64,000 nucleotides of DNA from Limnohabitans sp. T6-5 (GCF_003063315.1 NZ_NERV01000004.1:309192-373191); one strand, 5' to 3'. Counted from the stretch's first letter, positions 48,304-57,043 are shown. The notes: a model not told the origin generated them from the sequence alone. Numbers and translations: made by a program.

Positions 48304-48466
48304 TTAGAAACCTATTGCATATATTTGGCAGTGCACTCCCAGCGACGTTCACCGTCAGAATGAGTAAATACGTCACACTGTCCCAGTCCTTGTCGTTAAT
48401 CAGCAGCTGCAGCTTGCTGATCAAGTGGCTGGTGTACGCAGTCTGATTCAATCCTGAGCGCTGCAT
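48293..48466 (-). CDS. Small ORF, doubtful
   Basis: From the ATG at 48466 (MQRSGLNQTAYTSHL) it encodes 57 residues that look protein-like (LISKLQLLINDKDWDSVTYLL). It overlaps the start of the next gene by 11 bp. The frame can also start at a GTG (48478). It may be the tail of a longer broken gene. No function assigned. Confidence 0.35.
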   Translation of the reverse strand: MQRSGLNQTAYTSHLISKLQLLINDKDWDSVTYLLILTVNVAGSALPNICNRFLNGK

Positions 48467-48490
48467 CAAAACACCCACAGCCTTGTCACC

Positions 48491-50437
48491 TCAACCCGAC
48501 AAGCCCAACACCCGCTCCCGCAAGTTGTCCAGGCTCACCGCTTGCGCAGGCAGAGCCTCGCCCACATTCAGGCCTACAGGATTGAGCCAGCCGCGGCGAA
48601 AGGGTTGAACCATGGCGGTGGGTTCGCCATTGCGCAGTTCAATGCGACTGAAGTACGAACCCCACAAGTTGGTCAGGGCCATGGGAATGACGCTCACCTC
48701 TTGCAGACCTTCGGCCTGGGCTTGTTCCAAGATTTTGATGATGCCGCCTTTGAAGGGCAGCAAGCTGCCATCGCGCGTGATGCCGCCTTCGGGGAAGATG
48801 CCGAGCAAATCGCCTTCGCGCAGCACCTGGGCGGCTTCGCGAAAAGCCGCTTCGTAAGCCACAGGGTCTTCGCTGCGCGGCGCAATCGGAATGGCTTTGG
48901 CCAGTTTGAACAGCCACCCCAGCACCGGCACTTTGAAGATGCGGTGGTCCATCACAAAGCGGATCGGGCGCGGGCTGGCGGCCATGAGCAGCACCGCATC
49001 GACAAAACTCACATGGTTGCAAGCCAGCACGGCCGCACCTTCGGTGGGGATGTGCGCTTCACCTTGCACCCGAAAGCGGTACACCACATGGGTGAGCATC
49101 CAGGCCACAAAGCGCAGCAGGTATTCGGGCACCAGCATGAAGATGTAAAAGGCCACCACCGCATTGAGCAGACCAATGCACAGAAACAACTCGCTGATGG
49201 AAAAACCCGCGCCCAGCAAGAGACCGGCCAGCACCGAGCTGGCAATCATGAACAGCGCGTTCAGGATGTTGTTGGCGGCAATGATGCGGGCACGGTGCGT
49301 GGGCTGACTGCGCATCTGAATGAGCGCGTACATGGGCACGCTGTAGATGCCCGCAAACAGCGAGAGCAAAGCCAGATCGGCCAGCACACGCCAGTGCGCC
49401 AGCTGGCCGAGGAACTGGCCGAGCGTGAGCGTCGCAAAGGCAGGCGGCAAGCCGCGAGAGGCAAAGTACAAATCCACCGCGAACACGGTCATGCCAATGG
49501 CCCCCAGCGGCACCAGGCCGATTTCGACATGGCGACGGCTCAGGATTTCGCACAGCAAGGCGCCCGCACCAATGCCCACCGAGAACACCACCAGCAACAA
49601 GGAGGCCACTTGTTCGTTGCCATGCAAGACATCACGCGCAAACGCCGGAAACTGGCTGAGAAACACTGCGCCAAAAAACCACATCCAGCTGATGCCCAGC
49701 AGCGAGCGAAACACCACCACATTTGTGTGCGCAAGCTTCAAGTTGCGCCAGGTTTCGGTGAAAGGGTTCCAGTTGATCGACAAGGCGGGGTCGGTGGCGG
49801 GCGAAACCGGCACGGCCTGCGCCAGTACACGCCCAAGCAAGGCCAGCGCCACACACGCCACGCCCACATAAATCGGCCCGACCAGCGGCAGCGCGATCAG
49901 CAAACCGCCCGCCACATTGCCCAGCAAGATGGCCACAAAGGTGCCCATCTCGACCATGCCATTGCCCCCGGTGAGTTCACGCTCGGTCAAGTGCTGGGGC
50001 AAGTAGGCAAATTTGACCGGCCCAAACAGCGTGCTGTGCAAGCCCATCAAAAACACACAGGTCAACAGCATCGGCACGTTTTGCTGCACAAAGCCCCAAC
50101 CGGCCAGCAGCATGATGCCGATCTCCAGATTTTTGACAAAGCGGATCAGCACCTCCTTGGGGTATTTGTCGGCCAACTGGCCGCTGGTCGCAGAAAACAG
50201 CAAAAAGGGCAAGATGAACAAGGCCCCAATGACCAGCCCCGCCATGGACGCTGGCAACCACTGCACTTGCAGCTGGTAGGTCACCAGCACCGTGAAGGCG
50301 AACTTGAAGACGTTGTCATTGCCCGCCCCCAGAAACTGCACCCAAAAAAACGGTGCAAAGCGCTTTTGGCTCAGCAAGGCGAACTGGCTGGGATGCTCAT
50401 GGATGGCCGCAGCGGCCAGGGCATTCGAATTGGACAT
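48491..50437 (-). CDS. MFS transporter fused to acyltransferase (LplT-PlsC type)
   Basis: The 648-residue protein joins about 12 membrane segments of a major-facilitator transporter (residues about 20-430, LplT-like; GLHSTLFGPVKFAYLPQHL) to a C-terminal PlsC-type acyltransferase. The catalytic box is NHVSFVD (H-x4-D), followed by FPEGGITRDG and VIPMALTNLW. The family is thought to flip and re-acylate lysophospholipids. Unlike E. coli Aas, there is no acyl-ACP synthetase domain after the acyltransferase. The ATG at 50437 has GGGAGA 7 bp upstream; the longer frame lies in the upstream gene. It follows the ceramidase-like gene by 19 bp, suggesting a lipid-remodelling operon. Confidence 0.9.
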   Translation of the reverse strand: MSNSNALAAAAIHEHPSQFALLSQKRFAPFFWVQFLGAGNDNVFKFAFTVLVTYQLQVQWLPASMAGLVIGALFILPFLLFSATSGQLADKYPKEVLIRFVKNLEIGIMLLAGWGFVQQNVPMLLTCVFLMGLHSTLFGPVKFAYLPQHLTERELTGGNGMVEMGTFVAILLGNVAGGLLIALPLVGPIYVGVACVALALLGRVLAQAVPVSPATDPALSINWNPFTETWRNLKLAHTNVVVFRSLLGISWMWFFGAVFLSQFPAFARDVLHGNEQVASLLLVVFSVGIGAGALLCEILSRRHVEIGLVPLGAIGMTVFAVDLYFASRGLPPAFATLTLGQFLGQLAHWRVLADLALLSLFAGIYSVPMYALIQMRSQPTHRARIIAANNILNALFMIASSVLAGLLLGAGFSISELFLCIGLLNAVVAFYIFMLVPEYLLRFVAWMLTHVVYRFRVQGEAHIPTEGAAVLACNHVSFVDAVLLMAASPRPIRFVMDHRIFKVPVLGWLFKLAKAIPIAPRSEDPVAYEAAFREAAQVLREGDLLGIFPEGGITRDGSLLPFKGGIIKILEQAQAEGLQEVSVIPMALTNLWGSYFSRIELRNGEPTAMVQPFRRGWLNPVGLNVGEALPAQAVSLDNLRERVLGLSG

Positions 50438-50456
50438 GTGTGTTCTCCCTGTGTAT

Positions 50457-51341
50457 TCAGATGGCGTTTCTGTCGAACGCCTGTTGGCTGGGCATTTTGC
50501 CGCAGTCTGTGATGGACAACGCCAAAGGCAACAGCGCACAGGCCGCCGCCAGGTGTTTGAGCGTGTGCCCGGCGATCTGTAGATGGGTCCAGATGAAGAT
50601 CTGCTCATCCTGCAGCTCCAGCCACTTGGCCAGCACATAAAAACCCACCAGCGCCAGCCAAGGTGAATTGAACGACCACCGATCAGCCCTCTCACGCAGC
50701 GTCAAGGCCGCATGCGCCAACACCAACGCCAGGCCGCCAAACTGCAAGACTGCCCAAGGCATGACTTGGCCGCCCCACAACGGCAAGGCGGCAGACACGC
50801 TACCGGCGACCATGACACACCAAGCCAAGCGGAAAGCCCAAACCACTTGCAAGCGCTCGGCCACTGCCCAGCCCAACACCCCGGCAAAGGTCACGGCCAT
50901 GCCCAGTCGGTCCAGCACCAGCGTGGCAGGCGCGGGATACCAGTGATAAACCGTAGACCCCGCCCAAGTCAGCACCAGGCCCACAAACGCCAGCATGGCG
51001 GGCCTTCTGGCCAACGACGTGCGGGGCACTGTGAGGTGAATGCGACCCACACCCCACAGCCCCACCCCCAACATGGGCAGGTTGCTCAGCACATCCAGGG
51101 TGTTTGGAATGCCGCCCCAGCTGCGCGCATCGACAAACGGGTGCCCATGGGCGTGCAGGTGGGTGTGACCGTGGGCGTTCAAGGACAAACCCAAGGAGGC
51201 GAGCCACTGCGGGTCGATGAACAGACTCAAGCACCACAGCAGCGCCCAAAGCAAAAGCACTTGGGTCCCGACACCGACGGCGGCATCGTCAGAAGCCCCC
51301 GGCCAGACTGTTGCAGTTGTTGAAAAAGTAGAAAAAGACAT
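50457..51341 (-). CDS. CREST/ceramidase-like membrane hydrolase
   Basis: The 294-residue product has about seven membrane segments. Its metal-type motifs suit the CREST superfamily (alkaline ceramidase, PAQR): GSTVYHW with Ser and His, DRLGMAVTFAG with Asp, and a late histidine pair in GHTLKHLAAA. An unusual loop (NAHGHTHLHAHGHPF) has six histidines and may bind metal. The ATG at 51341 follows GGAGG by 7 bp. It is transcribed ahead of the MFS-acyltransferase gene, so membrane lipid hydrolysis is a reasonable guess. It is divergent from an XRE regulator 120 bp away. Confidence 0.72.
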   Translation of the reverse strand: MSFSTFSTTATVWPGASDDAAVGVGTQVLLLWALLWCLSLFIDPQWLASLGLSLNAHGHTHLHAHGHPFVDARSWGGIPNTLDVLSNLPMLGVGLWGVGRIHLTVPRTSLARRPAMLAFVGLVLTWAGSTVYHWYPAPATLVLDRLGMAVTFAGVLGWAVAERLQVVWAFRLAWCVMVAGSVSAALPLWGGQVMPWAVLQFGGLALVLAHAALTLRERADRWSFNSPWLALVGFYVLAKWLELQDEQIFIWTHLQIAGHTLKHLAAACALLPLALSITDCGKMPSQQAFDRNAI

Positions 51342-51461
51342 CGCAAGGCCTCCAGGCACAACAAACATGTGCTGAAGTTTCAAGTGCACAAGCTCTGAAA
51401 GAGGTGATTTATTGATTAAAGTGCAGAGTCCAAGTTCATCCAGTATCAAATTTCAATACCC

Positions 51462-52193
51462 ATGAGCACCACCGCCGATCTGGTCAAAGCCATCAAGCAA
51501 GAACTCAAAGCCACCGGCATGACCTATGCCGACCTGGCCGTCGCCCTCGGCATGGCCGAGTCCAGCGTCAAGCGCATGCTGGCCAAGGCGGACATGTCGT
51601 TGTCCCGCGTCGATGAGGTCTGCCGGGCCTTGAAGCTGGACTTTGCAGAACTGGCCCGGCGCGTGGCAGACGCGCAGCCCCTGTTGAGCGAACTGAGCCA
51701 AGAGCAAGAGCGGGCCGTGGTGGCCGACAAAAAGCTGATGCTGGTGGCCATTTGCGTGCTCAGCCAGTGGTCCCTGGAGCAGATCACCGCCTACTACCAG
51801 CTCAGCGATGCCGACTGCATCCGCTACCTGGCGCAGCTGGACCGGATCGGCATCATCGAGTTGCGCCCGCTCAACCGTTACCGCCTGCAGTTGGCCAAAA
51901 CCTTTCGCTGGCGCCCCCATGGCCCGGTGATGGAGTATTTCCGCGAGCACGCTTTGCTGGACTATTTTTCGGGGGGTTTTGATGCGCAAGGCGAGGGGCT
52001 CTTGCTGGTGCATGGCAGCATCAGCCGGGCCTTGGCACCATCATTTCTGGAACGCCTGCAGCGTGTGGCGCAAGACTTTGCGATGCAGCACCAGTCCGAC
52101 CAGAAACTTAGCCACGACCACCGCGAGGGCTACACCTTGCTCTTGGCGATGCGCCGCTGGGAGTTCGAGGCCTTCCAGACACTGCGGCGCTGA
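51462..52193 (+). CDS. XRE-family transcriptional regulator
   Basis: The 243-residue protein has an N-terminal helix-turn-helix (MTYADLAVALGMAESSVKRMLA, residues 20-41). A middle region (SQWSLEQITAYYQLSDADCIRYLAQLDRIGIIEL) looks like a second winged helix, and the C-terminal part is a helical bundle. A plausible role is control of the divergent ceramidase-like/MFS-acyltransferase operon. Its stop codon is followed within 10 bp by a REP cluster. Confidence 0.82.
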   Translation: MSTTADLVKAIKQELKATGMTYADLAVALGMAESSVKRMLAKADMSLSRVDEVCRALKLDFAELARRVADAQPLLSELSQEQERAVVADKKLMLVAICVLSQWSLEQITAYYQLSDADCIRYLAQLDRIGIIELRPLNRYRLQLAKTFRWRPHGPVMEYFREHALLDYFSGGFDAQGEGLLLVHGSISRALAPSFLERLQRVAQDFAMQHQSDQKLSHDHREGYTLLLAMRRWEFEAFQTLRR

Positions 52194-52203
52194 ACCAGCA
52201 GCT

Positions 52204-52229
52204 GTCGGACTCTGCGAGTACCGACCTAC
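52204..52229. repeat. Single GTAG-type REP
   Basis: GTCGGACTCTGCGAG followed by TACCGACCTAC is the same REP half found in the 27-kb array. It abuts the left end of the element at 52230. Confidence 0.8.
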
Positions 52230-52413
52230 TATAGATCCGGCCCTGTGAAGTTTGAAGTGAAAGGCTTTACTTGGTATAGCGATCAGCTCTGCGATCAGTG
52301 TGGGAGCCCCGCCCTCGGGGCGATGGGTGGTGGTCTGCGAGGCTCAATCGCGGCGAGGGCGCCGCTCCCACAAAAAAATGCGTTCATGCAAACTTCATCG
52401 GGCCGAATCAATA
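52230..52413. repeat. Inverted-repeat-flanked element with GGAG-type REP pair
   Basis: The ends are TATAGATCCGGCCC then TGTGAAGTTTG (left) and CAAACTTCATCGGGCC then GAATCAATA (right). The core at 52299-52371 is a GTGGGAGC...GCTCCCAC REP pair. It is related to the element at 27881-28051. Here too it lies between GTAG-type REPs. Confidence 0.75.
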
Positions 52414-52431
52414 AGAGGCACTTTGTATTTT

Positions 52432-52663
52432 GTAGGTCGGTGGTCGAAGACCCCGACGTTGACGCGCAAAGGGGCTCGCGCCCATGCAAGCGGTGCGGGT
52501 GATCGGGGAAGTGTCGGACTCTGCGAGTACCGCCCTACGAGATGCACCTTGTATTTTGTAGGTCGTCGGTCGAAGACCCCGACGTTGACGTGCCAGCGGC
52601 TCGTGCCCAGGCAAGCGTTGTGGGTGATCGGGGAGTTGTCGGACTCTGCGAGTGCCGACCTAC
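52432..52663. repeat. Two tandem GTAG-type REP pairs
   Basis: Two units, 52432-52538 and 52558-52663, each open with GTAGGTCG...GTCGAAGACC and close with GTCGGACTCTGCGAG...CCTAC. Their internal spacers are related to each other but not to those of the 27-kb array. The final CTAC supplies the TAG stop of the gene on the minus strand. Confidence 0.82.
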
Positions 52664-53919
52664 GGCGTGGTTGGGGGACTCGTGGGATGGGTGAACACGG
52701 TCAGAACGCCGGTGTAGCCGTACAGGTGGTGGCGTGCGATTTCGCCTGCGGCAAAAAAGCCGACCAAGGGCACATCGCCCAGAGCGTGGCGGATGATTTG
52801 CATCTCGGCGCTGGGGCCACCAAAGTGGGGGCCGCCGCGTCCGGTGCAGCTCACGTACACGGCGCCAGCGATGCGTTGGCCGGGCAGCGGCAAGGTCGAC
52901 ACAGGGTCTTCGGTCAAGGCGTTGAGGGCCTCGATGGACAAAACATCGGGCTCCAGCTCTTCACGAATTTCAGCGCAAACGCGCACCAAATCGGCTCGGG
53001 CGGCTTGCACATCGCGGCGGCAAAACGCCAGGCGCATGCCGAGCTCCAGGTTCTCTGCAATCACGACCCCTTGACGCGCCGGGTCCAGGCCCACGATGTG
53101 GCGCACCAGCACGTCGGCGCCCAGCTGGCCCGTGCGCTGAACGCTGACCACGCCGGGCAGGCTCAAGCCCACCAGGGTGGCGCGCACCGCCTCGATGGCT
53201 TTTTGAGGCTCGCTCAGTGACACCTTCAAATCGGCCAGCAAGGCCTCCAGCGCTGGCGCGTCACCCAACTGAAGGGCCACATGCTGTTCAGCTTCAGTGA
53301 TTTCACGCTCGGGTGAAATGGGCTGGCAGCCTTGCGTCACGCGTGAAATGAGCCCCACCTCTGGCGAGAAAGCCACGCCACTCAAGCCACCTTCCAACAC
53401 CCCGCGCCCCGCCAGATCGCCCTGATTCACCGCGAACTGAACATGGCGTGTGCGGCTTGAGGTGAGACCGCCAAACAAATAACCTTGTTGCGTGCGCTGC
53501 GCCATCTCGGCCACCAGCTCGGCCAGTTCCGGGGTGCCCGGGTCGGCATGCACCAGCGCGGCATCGGCGGCCCAATGGGCGGGCAAAGGCGCTGCGCCAG
53601 AGAACACGCGGTAATGCTCGGGTGGCAAGTCGCACAGCATCACGGCCATGGCCGGTTCGTCAAAGTATTCGGCGTTGTTGACGGCAATGCCCACGCCCGT
53701 GGTGCCCGCCCAATCGCTCACATTTGGCAATTCCTGACGCAGGTGATCAAGCAAAGCCTGGGCCTGGTTGGCGTAGTGGTCCGTGATGTAGAGCAGCGCC
53801 AGCTGGGCTTGGCTGGCGAAATCGGGCAAGCTCATTTGTGCCCGCAACTGGGCCAGCACCAAGCCCGCAGCCATGCGCCACTGCGGGTGGGTGGCATGAC
53901 CGAAGGGGAACAGTTTCAT
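52660..53919 (-). CDS. FIST-domain sensory protein
   Basis: The 419-residue cytoplasmic protein has FIST_N (residues about 30-230; NVSDWAGTTGVGIAV, YLFGGLTSS) and FIST_C (about 240-400; VSCTGRGGPHFGG, PLVGFFAAGEIARHH). FIST domains are thought to bind small ligands such as amino acids in signalling proteins. No output domain is attached. Its ATG overlaps the stop of the phaM-like gene by 4 bp (ATGA), so the two are coupled. The last residues (HPTSPPTTP) and the TAG stop come from REP-adjacent sequence, so the end may have been altered by REP insertion. Confidence 0.88.
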   Translation of the reverse strand: MKLFPFGHATHPQWRMAAGLVLAQLRAQMSLPDFASQAQLALLYITDHYANQAQALLDHLRQELPNVSDWAGTTGVGIAVNNAEYFDEPAMAVMLCDLPPEHYRVFSGAAPLPAHWAADAALVHADPGTPELAELVAEMAQRTQQGYLFGGLTSSRTRHVQFAVNQGDLAGRGVLEGGLSGVAFSPEVGLISRVTQGCQPISPEREITEAEQHVALQLGDAPALEALLADLKVSLSEPQKAIEAVRATLVGLSLPGVVSVQRTGQLGADVLVRHIVGLDPARQGVVIAENLELGMRLAFCRRDVQAARADLVRVCAEIREELEPDVLSIEALNALTEDPVSTLPLPGQRIAGAVYVSCTGRGGPHFGGPSAEMQIIRHALGDVPLVGFFAAGEIARHHLYGYTGVLTVFTHPTSPPTTP

Positions 53920-54734
53920 GCGGGGCTGCGTTGGGCTGCAGGCCTTTTGCGCGGCGCCTTTTTGGCTGCGGTCGTGCTGACTGATTTGACCTTGCTTTTC
54001 GTGGCCTGGGTCTCTGTGCTGGGTGCCGCAGCAGGCTTGGCACTTCGGGGGCTGGCAGATTTCGCCTTAGCCGATGATTTTTGTTTGACGCCACTTTCTT
54101 TGTCGGACAGGCCTGCCTTCATCGCTTCAGCGGCCACATCTTTCAAAGCGGTGCTGGCGATGGTCTGAAACTGCTGGGTCAGGGCATTCCACCACTGCAT
54201 GGGGTCCACGGCAGATGGTGCGGCCGCATCGGCTGACTGCGCTTCGGCCTGCGCCGCGCCATCCGGTGTTGCAGCCTGTGCCACATCGGGTGATGGCGCG
54301 GGTTCGGCATCTGCTTTGGGCTTGGGTGAAAACAGTGAGCTTTTGGGGGCCGAGGCGAACTCTGGTTTGGGGGCCGCATCAGCCGGGGACGCTGAGGCTT
54401 GCGCCTCCGGTGGCTTGGCTGTGAACGCTTTGGCCAGATCACTCATGTTGACGTTCATGCTTTGCAGCGTCGACAAGGTCATCTTTTGCACCTCCATCGC
54501 CTGGATGGTGGCTTTGAGCGCCGTGGCGTTCTGGTCCAGCCAGAACTGCACCGCCTTGAGCTCCTGGATGCGCTTGTCAATCTCTTCAACGCTCAAAGTA
54601 GGCGCGACCCAACTGGCCATGCCAGGCATGGCACCAGTCGCAGGCTGCGCCTTGGCGGCGGATTGTGTGAGGTTTTTCAAAAAATCAAATCCCGGTACAA
54701 ATTGACCAAATCCGAAAGCATTGGGGTCACTCAT
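53916..54734 (-). CDS. phaM: PhaM-like polyhydroxyalkanoate granule protein
   Basis: The 272-residue product opens MSDPNAFGFGQFVPGFDFLK, then has the PhaM signature APTLSVEEIDKRIQELKAVQFWLDQN...EVQKMTL (residues about 58-105). The middle is Ala/Pro-rich, and the C-terminal tail (residues about 218-272) is rich in Lys, Ser and Ala, like histone H1-type tails that bind DNA. PhaM links PHA granules to the nucleoid and activates PHA synthase in Cupriavidus. The ATG at 54734 follows AGGAG by 6 bp. It is coupled to the FIST gene. Confidence 0.82.
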   Translation of the reverse strand: MSDPNAFGFGQFVPGFDFLKNLTQSAAKAQPATGAMPGMASWVAPTLSVEEIDKRIQELKAVQFWLDQNATALKATIQAMEVQKMTLSTLQSMNVNMSDLAKAFTAKPPEAQASASPADAAPKPEFASAPKSSLFSPKPKADAEPAPSPDVAQAATPDGAAQAEAQSADAAAPSAVDPMQWWNALTQQFQTIASTALKDVAAEAMKAGLSDKESGVKQKSSAKAKSASPRSAKPAAAPSTETQATKSKVKSVSTTAAKKAPRKRPAAQRSPA

Positions 54735-55098
54735 GGGCGCTCCTTGGAGAAATTTCGAATTCACCGAATTCATCAAATCAAGCTTACCCCAAAAAGCTTA
54801 CCCCAAACCCTACAAACTGAATATCAGCAAGCGCCCACAGCGCAGACCCATCAGATTCGTGTCTGTTGGTGCTTGCGCCAAGTCATCTGGCCCTCCATCA
54901 TAGCCACGGGCAGAGTAGTGAATTCAACGCTTGAGGACGTTTGCCCTTGTCTGCGAGGCTGAGCGTAGGTGCGACACAGTTGCCCATACCCGGCATACCC
55001 ATCTCGCTGCGAAAAGCTGGCCAAATTGTCATGGGCATTCGGCGCTGGCGCGCATCGGCGGCGGGTCTTGTCAGGTCATGTCGACCTGTCAGAACGCT
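54735..55098. other. Intergenic region upstream of phaM
   Basis: It holds a short direct repeat (AAGCTTACCCCAAA twice near 54780-54805) and a degenerate copy of part of phaM (see 54950-55035). No complete gene was seen. Confidence 0.5.
54950..55035 (-). pseudogene. Short phaM-like remnant
   Basis: Read on the minus strand, this stretch encodes MGMPGMGNCVAPTLSLA, close to AMPGMASWVAPTLSVEE of the intact phaM gene 360 bp away. About two thirds of the bases match over 44 positions, and the similarity ends just after APTLS. It looks like the remains of a duplicated granule-protein gene. Confidence 0.4.
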
Positions 55099-55626
55099 TC
55101 AAGCAGGCGACAACCAGCGCTTGAGCATGATCGGCGCAGGGGGTCCGATCACCCTTTGGGTCTGGCCTTTGGCATCCACCAGCACCACATAGGGCGTGAC
55201 GTTGGGCCAGGCAGGGTCAACCGCCTGCCGGATGGCGGGCTCGAATCCGTCAAAGGCGTACATATGGGTCATGCCCTTGAAGTGCGCAGCGTGGCGCAGT
55301 GCCTGCGGGCCGACCACATCCATCATGACGGCATTGAGTTCGGGCTTGTCTTTGCGCTGTTGCACTGCCTTGTGCAGCACCGCAAACGCGGCAGGACAGG
55401 TGCTGCAATACGAGGTGGTGAACAAGTAAGCCGCAGGGCGTGGGCCGTGTTGCAAAGCATGCTCCCAAGTTTTCTCATCGAAAGGCAGCACTGTGCGCTG
55501 CGCAGGGGTCTTGGCTGGCCCTTGGGGGTGTGCGTGGTGGTGTGCTTGCGCCCGCGTCACAGAGGCACTCAGGCAGAGTGCTGCGGTGCAGATGGCAAGT
55601 GCAGTTGATTTAAAAGCGGATGTCAT
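55099..55626 (-). CDS. Exported thioredoxin-like protein
   Basis: The 175-residue product has a signal peptide (ALAICTAALCLSASVTRAQA), a His-rich stretch at the mature N-terminus (HHHAHPQG) and a thioredoxin-like fold with CSTC at C74-C77 (YLFTTSYCSTCPAAF) and VTPYVVLVDAKG later. It is likely a periplasmic thiol-disulfide protein. The ATG at 55626 lies 17 bp inside the end of the BNR gene, so they are coupled. Placement after the TonB receptor and BNR genes suggests a role in copper handling, such as keeping Cys ligands reduced (inference). Confidence 0.8.
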   Translation of the reverse strand: MTSAFKSTALAICTAALCLSASVTRAQAHHHAHPQGPAKTPAQRTVLPFDEKTWEHALQHGPRPAAYLFTTSYCSTCPAAFAVLHKAVQQRKDKPELNAVMMDVVGPQALRHAAHFKGMTHMYAFDGFEPAIRQAVDPAWPNVTPYVVLVDAKGQTQRVIGPPAPIMLKRWLSPA

Positions 55627-56845
55627 GGACTTGCGTCTCCTGCGTGTTGCGCCAAACCACCACCATGCGCGCGCCACTTTGGGCCAGGCGCGGGTGGTCG
55701 TTGTAACCCGTGGCTTGGCCCAGGGTTTTGAGGGTGAAGTTCTGACCGCCATCGGTCGACAGCCAGGCCTTGAGTGTGGTCTGCGCCCCTTCGCTGCTGC
55801 GCCAGACCACGGCCAGGTTTTGGCCATCAGCCATCACATCGGCGTGTTCTGCACGCGCATCGGGCAACACCCGCACGGTATCGGCCAGGGGCTCACCATG
55901 TGCGTTCAGGCGGGCATAACGCACGGCGGGTTGATCTTGCCCATTCACTTTTCGAATGCCAAACCAGACGGTGTGATAGCCCGAAGTGCCTGCGTTGAGT
56001 GCCAAACCGGGACCGTGGTGCGGACAAGCGTTGATCTGCCAGTCGTCGTGCGTGCTGCGGGTGATGCGATTGGCCGGGGCACCTACGCTGGCAAAAGCAT
56101 GGTCTCGCGTGCTGCTGTCGAACACATGCCGCCAGGTGGCTTGCAGTTGGCCTTGCGGGTTGCGGGCCAAGCCAATGCGGCAACACTCACACGAGTGGTC
56201 GGCCACTTTGGTGTCGGGGCCAAAAGTCTGACCACCGTCCTTGGACTCGTTGCGGTAAATCGCGGCACCTGCATATTTTTGCGCCGAGCCTTTGGGCGGT
56301 TGGTCGCGCTTGTCCACCCACAGCGTGTGCAGCACGCCTTGCGCGTCAAAGGCCACCGATTCAAAGCGGTGGGTGATTTCCTGCCGGTCCTGGTGCACCG
56401 TGAAAGGCGCACTGAATGTTTGCCCGCCATCGTTGCTGCGCAACATGCGGATGAAGCCCGTGTAAGGCTTGGTCAGCGGCATGGTGTAGCTGATCACCGC
56501 CCAGCCATTGGGGCCAAACGCTATTTTTGGACGGCTTTCGCCGTCGGCCGCAATTGGGTCAGCGGCAGTGTTCTGGATGCGTGCTTCGCTCCACTGCAAT
56601 TGCCCCCCCAAAGGTGTGCTTTGCACAAAAAGCTGCGCTTGTGCATTCAAGCCCACCACCCACAAACGACCATCGGGCGCAATGGCCGCGCCCGTGGCCA
56701 GTTGCGGTCGCTGGTGGCGGTGCTGTGAAGTCGCAGCGGGTTTGATGGCATCCTTGACAGCATCTTGCGCCCCAGCCTGCGGAGCCACAGACAGCCAAGC
56801 CATCGCCAGGCCCAACACTGCACACCAACGGTTCAAAAATTTCAT
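55610..56845 (-). CDS. Exported BNR-repeat/sialidase-like protein with Cys/His motifs
   Basis: The 411-residue product has a signal peptide (LGLAMAWLSVAPQAGA) and a six-bladed sialidase-like propeller with Asp boxes (SNDGGQTF, SKDGGQTF, STDGGQNF). The sialidase catalytic Arg triad and Tyr are not evident. Two compact motifs stand out: DHSCECC (C219, C221, C222) and NACPHHGPG (C274, H276, H277), which look like metal ligands. Between a TonB-dependent receptor and a CxxC protein in a cluster with PCu(A)C, it is more likely a periplasmic metal (copper) protein than a sialidase; this is an inference. Confidence 0.78.
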   Translation of the reverse strand: MKFLNRWCAVLGLAMAWLSVAPQAGAQDAVKDAIKPAATSQHRHQRPQLATGAAIAPDGRLWVVGLNAQAQLFVQSTPLGGQLQWSEARIQNTAADPIAADGESRPKIAFGPNGWAVISYTMPLTKPYTGFIRMLRSNDGGQTFSAPFTVHQDRQEITHRFESVAFDAQGVLHTLWVDKRDQPPKGSAQKYAGAAIYRNESKDGGQTFGPDTKVADHSCECCRIGLARNPQGQLQATWRHVFDSSTRDHAFASVGAPANRITRSTHDDWQINACPHHGPGLALNAGTSGYHTVWFGIRKVNGQDQPAVRYARLNAHGEPLADTVRVLPDARAEHADVMADGQNLAVVWRSSEGAQTTLKAWLSTDGGQNFTLKTLGQATGYNDHPRLAQSGARMVVVWRNTQETQVHDIRF

Positions 56846-56877
56846 GGACTTCTCTACCAAATAGGGGTGATTGAATG

Positions 56878-57043
56878 ATTGATTCGGCCCCGTGAAGTTT
56901 TCAATGCACAAAGATGTTGTAGGTCGGCGGTCGAAGACTCCGACATGGGCCTGTGCCCAAACCCATCATGTCGGACTCTGCGAGTACCGACCTACAAGAT
57001 GACATTTCTCACTCATTTCAAACTTCAGCGTCCCGGATCCATA
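56878..57043. repeat. Inverted-repeat-flanked element with GTAG-type REP pair
   Basis: The ends are TTGATTCGGCCCCGTGAAGT and CAAACTTCAGCG then TCCCGGATCCATA, related to those at 27881 and 52230. The core is different: here it is a GTAG-type REP pair (56919-56995; GTAGGTCGGCGGTCG...CGAGTACCGACCTAC). It lies between the TonB receptor stop and the BNR gene start. Confidence 0.7.

Noticed and set aside
48542..50512. A 656-codon plus-strand frame opposite the MFS-acyltransferase gene.
   Set aside because: It is a shadow: the minus strand encodes a clear transporter-acyltransferase with motifs, while this translation is Gln/His/Arg-rich with no domain.
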